From Mustela lutreola (Eukaryota > Chordata > Mammalia > Carnivora > Mustelidae), in assembly GCF_030435805.1 (NCBI RefSeq), contig NC_081295.1, positions 123,293,501-123,357,500 on the forward strand: a stretch of 64,000 nt of DNA, in the 5' to 3' direction. The position numbers and the translations under genes were made by a program. Below the pieces are notes generated by a model. The model made no database searches. It worked only from the letters and a program-made list of their open reading frames with translations, and was not told the DNA's origin. This document shows, in pieces, positions 55,120 through 64,000 of this stretch (position 1 is its first letter; every line of letters begins with the position of its first letter).

Positions 55120-55343
55120 TCTGTCTCTCTACAAGTGTGCATACCTCCATTCCCACTATAGTTTTAGTGCCTGCCCAGTGCAGAGCCTGGGTATGTACAA
55201 AGCTTGATTCATAATTGTTCTCGCTTCAGATACTTCTATGTCTCAATTTATCACCTACTTAAAGTCTGTTCAAATGTTACTTCATTGAGGCCAATGCTGA
55301 TCACCCTATCTTACCCTGTTCTGATTTTCCTTGCTTTTGCTTT
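55120..55343. other. Intergenic, no gene seen
   Basis: Unique sequence leading into the L1; nothing supported. Confidence 0.35.
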
Positions 55344-55510
55344 TTTTTTTCCCTTTTAATTCCAGTATGGTTAACACACAGTGTTATATTAGTTTCTGGT
55401 GTACAATATAGTGATTCAACAATTCTATGCATTACTCAGTGCTCATGATGCTAAGTGTACTCCTTAATCTCGTTGCCTATTTGACCCATCCCCCCACCCC
55501 ACCCAGTAAC

Positions 55511-55584
55511 TATCAGTTTGTTCTCAACAGTTAAGAGTCTGTTTCTTCTATCAGTTTGTTCTCAACAGTTAAGAGTCTGTTTCT
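55511..55584. repeat. Tandem duplication of 38 bases inside the L1 3'UTR
   Basis: The unit from ATCAGTTTGTTCTCAACAGT to GAGTCTGTTTCTT occurs twice in a row without visible differences. Confidence 0.9.
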
Positions 55585-56242
55585 TGGCTTCTCTCTCTCT
55601 TTTTTCCCTTTGCTCATTTGTTTTGTTTCTTAAATCCCACATCTGAGTGAAGTCATATGGTTGTTTTTCCCTTTGCTTAGCATATACGCTCTAGCTCCAT
55701 CCCTGTTACTGCAAATGGCAAGTTATCATTCTTTTTTATGGATGAGTGTTCCATTGTATAATATAATGAGTATATTCCACAGCACATCTTTATCCATTCA
55801 ACTATTGATAGACTCTTGGGCTGCTTCCATAATTTGGCTATTGTAAATAATGCGGCAATAAACAGAGTGGTGCACACATACCTTTCAATCAGTGTTTTTG
55901 TATCCTTTGGGTAAATACTGAGTAGTGTGATTATTGGATCATAAGGTAGGTCCATTTTTAGTTTTTTTTGAGGAACTTCCATACTGTTTTCCACAGTGGC
56001 TATACCAGCTTGCATTCCTACCAACAGTGCACAAGGGTTCTTTTCTCCACATTTTCACCAACTACTTGTTATTTCTTGTGTTTTTGATTTTAGCCATTCT
56101 GATAGGTGTAAGATGATATCTCATTGTGGTTTTGATGTACATTTTCCTGAGGATGAGTGATATTGAGTATCTCTCATGTGTCTGTTGACCATTTGTAGAT
56201 ATTCTTTGGAGAAATGTCTGTTCATGTTTTCTGCTCATTTTT

Positions 56243-56425
56243 TTTTTTAAGATTTTATTTATTTATTTGACAGAGAGAGAGAGATCAGAAGCAGGCAGAG
56301 AGAGAGAGGAGAAAGCAGGCTCCCTGCTAAGCAGAGAGCCCAATGCGGGACTCGATCCCAGGACCCTGAGATCACGACCTGAGCCGAAGGCAGCGGCTTA
56401 ACCCACTGAGCCACCCAGGCGCCCC
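56243..56425 (-). mobile_element. CAN-SINE in the L1
   Basis: Inverted SINE with CTGCTCATTTTTT target duplication on both sides. Confidence 0.96.
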
Positions 56426-56655
56426 TCTGCTCATTTTTTAATTGGCTTGTTTTTTGGGTGTTGAATTGAATTAAGTTCTTTATATATTTTGGGCTAACCT
56501 TTATTAGATACGTCATTTGCAAATGTCTTCTCTCATTTGGTAGGTTGCCTTTTAGTTTTGTTGATTATTTCCTTTGCTGTGCAGCTTTGTGTTTTGATCA
56601 AGTCTCAGAAGTTTATTTTTGCTTTTGTTTCTCTTGCCTCAAGACACATAACTAG

Positions 56656-56842
56656 GGGGTGCCTGAGTGGCTCAGTGGGTTAAAGCCTCTGCCTTCGGCT
56701 CATTATGATCCCAGGGTCCTGGGATCGAGCCCCACATCGGGCTCTCTGCTCAGCAGGGAGCCTGCTTCCTCCTCTCTCTCTCTGCCTGCCTCTCTGCCTA
56801 CTTGTGATCTCTGTCAAATAAATAAATAAAATCTTAAAAAAA
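56656..56842 (+). mobile_element. CAN-SINE, forward, in the L1
   Basis: Forward SINE with target duplication AAGACACATAACTAG at 56641-56655 and 56843-56857. Confidence 0.97.
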
Positions 56843-57865
56843 AAGACACATAACTAGAAAAGTATTGTTATGGCCAATGTCTGAGGAATTATTGCCTATA
56901 TGCTGTCTTCTAGGATTTTTATGATTTCATGTTACACATTGAGGTCTTTAATTCATTTTGAGTTTATTTTTGTGTATGATGTAAGAAAGTGGTCCAGTTT
57001 CATTCTTTTGCATGTAACAAAAGAGAAAAAATCTAGTCAGTTTTCCCAACACTATTTGCTGAAGAGACTGTCTCTACCCATTGTATATTCTTACCCTCTT
57101 TGTCAAAGATTAATTGACTCTATAACTGTGGGTTTCTTTCTGGGCTCTCAATCTTGTTCCATTGATCTATATGTCTATTTTTGTGCCAGTACCATACTGT
57201 TTTTTTTAATATTGTTTTTGTAATATAACTTAAAATCTGGAATTGCGATACCTCCAGCTTCATTTTTCTTTTTTAAGATTGCTTTGGCTATTCAGGGTCC
57301 TTTGTAGTTCCATACATATTTTAAGATTGTTTGTTCTAGTTCTGTGAAAAATACTATTGGTATTTTGATAAAAATTGCATTAAATCTGTAGATTTATTTG
57401 GGTAGAATGGACTTTACAATAATATTTGTTTTTCCAATCCATGCACAGGAGTGTCTTTCCATTTGTTTGTGTCATCTTTAGTTTCTTTCATCAGGGTTTT
57501 ATGTTTCTCAGAATACAGGTCTTTCACCTCCTTGCTTAAGTTTATTCCTAGGTGTTTGATTAGTTTTGGTGCAGCTGTAAATGGGATTGTTTTCTCTATT
57601 TGTCTTTCTGTTGCTTCATTATTAGTGTATAGAAATGTAACAGACTTCTGTATTACCACCCTCCTTAATGATGCCACTTCTCCCCATCATCTTGCATTGA
57701 TTGTCAACTTTGCATTATTTTTCCTCTACATCTCCAACCACTATCTAACGCACTGTGAAGAGTTCTTTTTCACAGATGGCCTCAACAATATTTTCTACTC
57801 CTCATGCTCGTTTGCAATGTGACCTCACCATCTGTCTAGAGGTGGGGCCTAATTCCCCTCTTCTT

Positions 57866-58061
57866 AAAGATTTATTTATTTATCTATTTATTTGACAGAG
57901 AGAGAGAGAGATCACAAGTAGGCAGAGAGACAGTCAGAGAGAGATGGAAGCAGGCTTCCTGCTGTGCAGAGAGCCGGAAGTGAAGCTTGATCCCAGGACT
58001 CTGAGACCATGACCTGAGCTGAAGGCAGAGGCTTAACCCACTGAGCCACCCAGGCGCCCCT
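57866..58061 (-). mobile_element. CAN-SINE
   Basis: Inverted SINE with target duplication CCCCTCTTCTT at 57855-57865 and 58062-58072. Confidence 0.95.
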
Positions 58062-58157
58062 CCCCTCTTCTTTAATCAGTGACTAGTTTTGAGACTAGTA
58101 CATGAGAAGGTGACACTGCTTGACTTTTGAGGTTCTGACATAAGATGCTTTGTGATT

Positions 58158-58327
58158 TTTTTTAAAGATTTTATTTATTTATTTGAGAGGATGGGGAGGG
58201 GCATAGGGAGAGACTCTCAAGCAGACTGCAGAGCTTGAGGTGGGGCTCAATCTCACAACCCTGAAATCATGACCTGAGCCAAAATCAAGAGTCTGTCTCT
58301 TAACCAACTGAGCCAGTCAGTTGTCCA
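58158..58327 (-). mobile_element. CAN-SINE, old
   Basis: Inverted SINE with diverged head (GAGCCAGTCAGTTGTCC). Confidence 0.88.
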
Positions 58328-58519
58328 GATGCCTCATGATTTCTGACTTGGCTGCTTGAAACTCTCCCTCCTGGAACCCAGGTGCTGAGCTGGGAGCAAC
58401 CAAGCCATGTGGAGAAGCAGGTGGAACCTAGATCACAAGAAGAGAACCTAGATCATCCAGTAGCCCTAGAAATCTCCCATCTCTTAGCAGTCATGCCTGA
58501 AGCCTCATGAGAGAAATCT

Positions 58520-58697
58520 CTTTTTTCTTTTTTTAAGATTTTATTTGTTTGAGAGAGAGAGAGCATGAGGGGGGTAAGGGGCAGTGGGAGAAGAAGACTT
58601 CCCACAGAGCAGGGAGATCACACAGGGCTCGATCCCAGGACTCTAGGATCATGACCTGGAAGGCAGTTACTTCACCGACTGAGTCCCCCAGGTGCCC
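58520..58697 (-). mobile_element. CAN-SINE, old
   Basis: Inverted SINE; CATGAGAGAA flanks both ends. Confidence 0.92.
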
Positions 58698-58919
58698 CAT
58701 GAGAGAACACTCTTGAATGTTCTGAAACAGCTGGGCCTCCAGGTGACTACAGCCCCAGTTGTGTCACATGAAGCTGAAGAGCTGCCTGCTGAGCCCAGTC
58801 AATGCATACAGTGAGAGCGAATAAAATATTGTTTTATTTTGGAGTTGCTACCCAGCAATAGATAAAAGGAATACACACTATATGATATCATAATAATACT
58901 ATTATTGTGTTTTTATTTA

Positions 58920-59050
58920 TTGTCCATATTTCCTGTCAGACTGGAAGCATCAGGAGAGCAGGTGTTTTGTCTGTTTTGATTAAATGATTATCAGGCCTAG
59001 AATCATGCCAGGCAGAGGCATTCACTAAATATTTGTGAATAAATGAATAC
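58920..59050 (+). mobile_element. L2-like 3' end
   Basis: Reads TTTCCTGTCAGACTGGAAGC ... CACTAAATATTTGTGAATAAATGAATA, the L2 3' signature. Confidence 0.6.
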
Positions 59051-59109
59051 ATATTGTGGCCAGATTCCTTAAATGGGTCTGAGACTGAACCAGCTTAGAG
59101 GTGTTTGGT

Positions 59110-59340
59110 TTTGGAGGTTGTTTCAGCCTGTTTGGGTGTTCATCACAAAACACCACAGGTTGGTTGGCTTAAACAACATACTCTTTGGGGTCTCTTTTAC
59201 AAGGACTCTAATCCCACTCATGAGGCCTCTACTCTCATGATCTAATCACCTCCCAAAGGCCCCAACTTCTAATACCATCACACTGGGGACTGGATTTCAA
59301 CATACGAATCTGGGGGGCACATTCAGTCTACAGCATTACT
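59110..59340 (+). mobile_element. Ancient interspersed repeat, internally deleted, family unresolved
   Basis: Begins TGTTTCAGCCTGTTTGGGTG, jumps to TTTGGGGTCTCTTTTACAAGG and ends at CATTCAGTCTACAGCA. I recognise both halves as one common mammalian repeat of about 360 bases but not its name. Confidence 0.6.
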
Positions 59341-60409
59341 GGAGTATTGGGTCAGAGGTCAGGGTAGAAATGAGATTTGGGACTGGGGATGTTGCATGAG
59401 CCTCTAAGTTCAGGGGTTGGGAGTAGCAGAGAGCAGGGCCTGAGGGATCCAGTCTGAGGGTGCTTGGGGCACCAGAGAGGAAAGATGCAGGACCTCAGAC
59501 TCCCTGGCAGTGAATCATGGAGGGTGTAGGGACCATTACCGGGAAATGGGTGGTCAGTACCCCGGGTCCTATTGCTGGGGTCCTTGTAACCTACAACGGT
59601 GTCCAGCCCACACTGCACATGGTCCTCAGGGGCTTCTCATGGCTCCTCAGCTTGTCAAAGAGGAGGAGAGGACAGCTAAAGGCCATGACAACTGGCTGGC
59701 TCTGGTCTGGGCTCAGCCATGGTCATGAGGTACTAACTCGGGGAGTGGGACCCTGAAACCCCAGGGCAGGTCCCTCCAGGCCTGGCACTGCATCTGCCCT
59801 TCACTCTACTACCCAGTCCAGTACCCAGAGAACCCTCTCCAAACACAAACAGGTGTTCCTTAGGCTAGTCCTTCCCATGCCACTCTTCTCCCTGACTCCT
59901 TCTTCCCTCCTTGGAACCTGTTCCCCTGTGGCATCCTTATTTACACCCCAGCCTCACTTCCCCAGAAGCATCTTCCCCTTTCTAGATCCAGTACACTGCG
60001 GGCTATCACCCCTTATCCTTCATGCCATGTCTGGAGATGTACGGAACCGAGTCCAGTCCCAGAGGCAGCAGCAGAAATAAGTGATAGGGACTTAGGAGTC
60101 CTAGATCCTATCTTTGGAGATAAGGCACTCAGTGTCTTTGTGGGGTCCACCCCAGACCTGGGAGCTAGCTGTTATTGCCTGGAGATCTTGCTGTATCTTA
60201 AGGGCCGAATCAACGGTCACACAAGGGAAACATCTATGGAAATAGCTATATTATTTTAGATTTTGGGAAACATTTTACACCCCAACCTGACAGGGACAGG
60301 GGCAACGTCTTGTGTTCAAAGCCTCGCTCTGGTGCTGGGAGCAGAGGGAGGGAGACCCTGGGAGGTCCTGGCTGAGCCAAAGGGGAGTTTTCCAACCTCA
60401 TCTCTGTGA

Positions 60410-60423
60410 CCACACGGGGGCGC
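60410..60423 (+). promoter_or_regulatory. CTCF-like motif
   Basis: CCACACGGGGGCGC, 12 of 14 positions to the CTCF core, in a CpG-rich patch. Confidence 0.35.
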
Positions 60424-60443
60424 CGCTGCGCTGCTCCTGAATT

Positions 60444-60500
60444 CAGACTGAGCAGCCTGGGAGAGCCTGGGCCAGACTGAGCAGCCTGGGAGAGCCTGGG
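60444..60500. repeat. 29-base tandem duplication
   Basis: CAGACTGAGCAGCCTGGGAG with its following 8 bases occurs twice, at 60444 and 60473. Confidence 0.93.
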
Positions 60501-60607
60501 CTGTCAGCCGCTCAGAGGAGGCCGACCAGCATCAACCGGGGGTGTGAAGAAGTTTCTGAGCAGCCCTGGACTCCACAGGTGTCAAGGTCAGAAACGGGGC
60601 AAGGACT

Positions 60608-60735
60608 GAAGGAGAGGAGAGCTCAGGTGAGCCATCTATGAGGTTTCTGCCTCTCCATTCTGACCTCTCTCTCCAGCTCCTTGATGATAACACCCAGGAA
60701 AACTGAAAAGAAACATTTTCTTTTCCTGTGTCTTT
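60608..60735 (+). repeat. Diverged duplicate, copy A
   Basis: Matches 62895-63020 (TGAAGGAGAG(A/G)GGAGCTCAGG ... AGGAAAACTG ... CATTTTCTTTT) at perhaps 75 percent by eye, same orientation. Confidence 0.6.
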
Positions 60736-60752
60736 CTAGTACTACTACTACT

Positions 60753-60863
60753 TCTTATTCTTTTTTAATTTTTAAGTAATCTCTCCACCTACCATGGGGC
60801 TCAAACTCACAAACCCAAGATCAAGAGTCACATGCTCTATCAACTGAGCCAGCTGGATGCCCC
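60753..60863 (-). mobile_element. Old short SINE (AGTAATCTCT type)
   Basis: Inverted variant ending ACTGAGCCAGCTGGATGCCCC. Confidence 0.8.
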
Positions 60864-60875
60864 TTCTTCTTCTCT

Positions 60876-61001
60876 TTTAAAAGTAGGCTCCATGCCCAAT
60901 GTGGAGCCCAGCACAGGGCTTGAACTCATGATCCTGAGATTAAGACCTAAGCCCAGGTCAAGAGCTGGATGCTTAACTGACTGAGCCACCCAAGTGCCCC
61001 T
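60876..61001 (-). mobile_element. CAN-SINE, tail-truncated, old
   Basis: Starts at AAAAGTAGGCTCCATGCCC and runs to the head; adjoins the previous SINE. Confidence 0.82.
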
Positions 61002-61009
61002 CCAGTACT

Positions 61010-61483
61010 CCTCCTTGATGTCAACAATAATGTTTGTATAAATTTTTCTCAGGAAGGATACACGAGGAGTTGGTAATGTGCATCTCTGGCAGGGAAGCTG
61101 GGTCCTGGGATCTTGGGAGGGAGGAAAATTTTCTATTGCAAGCCCTTTGGAAGGTATTGAATGGTCTCTTTAAGATATTTTACATTAAAAAAGTCCCTCT
61201 CATCTGCATGACCTCTGCCGGTTAATGCTCAGTTTACACAGCTGTGTCTATGGGATGCACCCAGATCCTGGCCCTCTGCTGCCTTGTTCCTCCAGCATGC
61301 CCAGTGTGTCCACACCTCAGAGCTTTTAGAGCTGTTCCAGGCCAGGAAACGTGTCTCCCAGGCAGCATGTCCTTCCCTGGCCTTGTCTTCCACCGTCCTC
61401 TTTGAGAGGCCCTCCCTGCACTACTCACCGCTTGTGGAACCTCCCACCTCCCTCTCACCCTGCCTTGCCCTGCCTTTGGTCAC
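61010..61483. other. Intergenic, no gene seen
   Basis: Unique or old-repeat sequence; a region rich in CTCC near 61380-61470 recalls L2 (TTCCACCGTCCTCTTTGAGAGGCC). Confidence 0.4.
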
Positions 61484-61494
61484 TGACACACATT

Positions 61495-61669
61495 AAAAAA
61501 AATATATTTATTTGAGAGAGAGAGTGCGTGCATGAGTGGGGGTAGAGAGAGAGGGACAAGCAGACTCCCCACTGAACGGGGAGCCAGACACAGGGCTCCA
61601 TCCCAAGATCCTGATCTAATGACCTGAGCCAAAGGCAGATGCTTAACGGACTGAGCCGCCCAGGCACCC
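61495..61669 (-). mobile_element. CAN-SINE
   Basis: Inverted SINE with target duplication TGACACACATT at 61484-61494 and 61670-61680. Confidence 0.95.
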
Positions 61670-61680
61670 TGACACACATT

Positions 61681-62894
61681 TTAAAGTATATTTAACTGTT
61701 TATTGTCTGTCTCTTCTTGAGAGTATAAGCTTTATGAAGACAAGGATAGAGATTTTGATTGTTCACAGACGTATTTCCGTTGTCTTGAACGTGCCCTGTT
61801 GTTGATTTTAAAACATTTGTTGACTGAGTGAACTAGTGAATGCACGTTCAGACTGACATACTCACAGACACACACTGTCACATACCAACACACCTTCACA
61901 CACACAACATGGAATTCCAGCCAGTCTCACGGGTTAACACACACCTTACGTGCTGACCTAAGGTCCTTGGTCTGTAAGAGAGCTAATTTACTTTCTTTGA
62001 GATTTGCAGACTACTGAGCTTGAGGAGTGAAGGACCAGAACTTTCCCAGGCCACAGAGGCCAGCAAGTGTGTTGGAAGCCGCCTCGGCTTTCTGATTAGC
62101 CTAGCAGTTCTTTTAGCAAAATGTTTTCCTTCCCTTAGGTCACCCAGATGATTTTATTGACCTCCCTTGCAGAAAGAACAGAGTCCCTGGGTACATCATG
62201 AGACAAGAACCAGCCCCCACCCCCATGACCTCCTTGCACTGAGACCTTTTGTAGCCAAGACACCATCGAGTCTGCACGTGATCAGGAAATGTTGCAGGCC
62301 ACTGCACTCCCTTTACTGATTAACCACCCTAACCCCTTTTGAAAACCCCTAGACCAGGTAGAATTCTTAGAGTTGGCTTTTGGACAAGAGTCCTTCTGCT
62401 CAGGTGGCCGGCCTCCTGAATAATGCTCAATTTCTGGGCTAGGAACAGCTGAACTTGGGTTTGGTAACATACACACACATAAAACATACCGACAGCACAT
62501 TCTTACACACATGCATGTGAAGCCCAATTTTCATTCAACATTATGCTGTGAAAATGTACCATGCTGTTAAGCATTATTTTACAGTTTCTCCAAATTATTG
62601 TGAAAAATTTTGATGATACCTAAAGTTTGAAAGAATAGTACCTAGAACCCTCGATTTAGTCAATTTAATATTTTTCTTATATATGTCATAAATTATATTT
62701 CTATAATTTTTGCAGACATTTTTGAAAATTACTTGCTAATCTCATGACCCTTATTCCTAAATACTTCAGTTCTCACCTCTTAGAACATTTTTTCCACACA
62801 ATATTGTTATACTGAAGGGAGTAAGTGTAATTCCCTGATATAAAATGTCAAAGTAAGATAAAATTCTCTTAATTATCCACCAAAAGTCTTCTAT
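61681..62894. other. Intergenic, no gene seen
   Basis: AT-rich in 62520-62890, CA-rich patches near 61860-61910 and 62460-62500. Nothing coding supported. Confidence 0.4.
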
Positions 62895-63020
62895 TTGAAG
62901 GAGAGGGGAGCTCAGGGACGTGCGGGCCCATGCTGAGGTTTCCGTGGCTCCTCTCTCTAGTCACTTGATGGTAACAGCAGGAAAACTGGAAAGTAGAAGC
63001 ATTTTCTTCTATTCCCTACT
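62895..63020 (+). repeat. Diverged duplicate, copy B
   Basis: Partner of 60608-60735; see that entry. Confidence 0.6.
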
Positions 63021-64000
63021 TCTCAGTTTTTCGAAATTCAGTTTTTTGAAAAACAAAATCATTTCTTTTCGGGTACAGATCCTCACGGTCTACATCCTAT
63101 TCCACAGTGTGGACATACGCACTGGGGTTATAGGACTAAGATCCCAGCTCCCCTAGGCCTCATGCTCCCTGGAAGGCATAAGAGGGGTCCCTGTGCTGAG
63201 GTCACAGAAGTCTCTCTCTTAATGCAGGTGACAGGCAGAGCTGACATCTTGTGTGAGTGCACTCCCGCCCCACATGTGTCAAGAGTGAACCCACAGACTT
63301 TGTTTAACACCTCTCTTACCCCAGGGATTGTCTCCCATAATTGGGGGTTGAGAAAAGGTCCATACGTAGAACTAAGACCCAGTCACCCCAAAACTCCTTG
63401 TCCCAATAACAAAGCCTAAGTGAGAGCCCCAACCCCTGCTCCTCCCCATCACCTCTCACACACTCACCACCACCATCTGCCTGCAGTCCACCAAGACTAA
63501 TGTCATTATGTCCCTTTCTTCATCTCTGTTGGTCACTCCTGGTCCCCCAGATGTCATGTGCTCTCACTCCATGAGGCTCTGCACACCCCTATCCTGCCTC
63601 CTTTTCTGCCCCCCTTCCCATTCCTGAACCTTCCTCTGTGCCCCCTGGAATGCTCAGCCCATGATTGGCAAATGTCCACAGTCCTCTCAGGATGGTCCCC
63701 TTACCTCGCAGCTCCAACAGAAACCAGGTCCCCCCTAGGACCCAGCTCCCTGTGCTGTCCTTTCCCTCGGGGTGTCTCCTCTCCTATGGACCTGGCACCC
63801 CTAGGCTGGGAGGTGGTCGGGCCCTCAGTTCATCCAACCTCCTTCCCTATTCTTCTTTCTGCTAATCATCTTGATTCTATGTCACCAAGCACATTGAACA
63901 CATTAGAGGACAAATGTACAGATTTCTCCCACCATCTATTCATGTCCTAGCATCTGTCCCTGTGTGATGTGCCTTCCAGGCCTTTAGCACAGGTGACTCA
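63021..64000. other. Unique sequence at right edge, no gene identified
   Basis: No SINE or LINE recognised. C-rich from 63400. Frames such as 63558-63950 plus (130 codons) have no recognised homology and are probably chance in pyrimidine-rich DNA. Confidence 0.4.

Larger units (their letters stand above)
55344..57650 (-). mobile_element. Carnivore L1, 5'-truncated, reverse
   Basis: 3'UTR at left (GTGCTCATGATGCTAAGTGTACTCC), ORF2 to the right. Reverse translation at 57677-57414 reads as ORF2 (AAPKLIKHLGINLSKEVKDL). Two SINEs interrupt it (56243 and 56656). Related to, but a separate insertion from, the L1 at 48190. Confidence 0.85.
59341..60740. other. Unique repeat-poor sequence, no gene identified
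   Basis: 1.4 kb free of recognised SINE/LINE. Some open frames (for example 59517-59756 plus, 79 codons) have no splice support or homology I recognise. Could contain an old pseudogene or regulatory DNA on the way to the class I genes. Confidence 0.4.

Noticed and set aside
59352-59756. Overlapping frames of 72-88 codons on both strands
   Set aside because: No recognised domain, no convincing splice sites, and frames on both strands overlap; treated as chance or a very old relic.
63558-63950. 130-codon plus-strand frame at the right edge
   Set aside because: Sits in pyrimidine-rich sequence where long chance frames are common; no motif recognised.

Overview
This is host nuclear DNA from a carnivore and carries the centromere-proximal-to-class-I edge of the MHC class III region. 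Two things support a carnivore. The genes match the conserved mammalian block TNF - LTA - NFKBIL1 - ATP6V1G2 - DDX39B - MCCD1, seen here from the strand on which LTA reads leftward. The window is also packed with more than 50 tRNA-Lys-derived CAN-SINEs (head resembling GCGCCTGGGTGGCTCAG, tail AATAAATAAAATCTT), which are restricted to Carnivora. The young SINEs have a 3' body close to the mustelid/caniform type, so a mustelid or near relative is my best guess, by inference only.

Layout. Positions 1-130 are the TNF core promoter, reading off the left edge. LTA is on the minus strand (CDS 2840-1881, 205 codons plus stop). From 3.4 to 17 kb is intergenic DNA with SINEs, old LINE debris, a local duplication (5.4 and 11.2 kb) and one candidate enhancer near 15.2 kb. 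NFKBIL1 is on the minus strand (25445-17059, 381 codons), with a 6.7 kb intron 2. ATP6V1G2 (26525-27668, 118 codons) is head to head with NFKBIL1. DDX39B is on the plus strand (CDS 32130-43374, 428 codons in 10 coding exons), with SNORD84 in intron 1 and SNORD117 in intron 5. MCCD1 is on the minus strand (44934-43865, 117 codons), tail to tail with DDX39B. All five coding genes splice in silico into intact frames of the family's normal length.

From 45 to 64 kb I recognise no gene. It holds a deeply nested LINE/SINE/DNA-transposon block (47.5-53.1 kb), a second long L1 (55.3-57.7 kb), further SINEs, and unique sequence that should lead toward the class I/MIC region. One stretch at 54862-54960 (minus) has every local property of an unrecognised 33-codon exon and is the best lead for something undescribed.

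How the genes relate. TNF and LTA are paralogous cytokine genes with their own TATA promoters and NF-kB/ETS/CRE sites. NFKBIL1 is an ankyrin protein linked to NF-kB control and splicing. ATP6V1G2 is a neuronal V-ATPase stalk subunit. DDX39B is the UAP56 splicing/mRNA-export helicase and host of two C/D snoRNAs. MCCD1 is a small mitochondrial coiled-coil protein. They share a conserved neighbourhood rather than a pathway.
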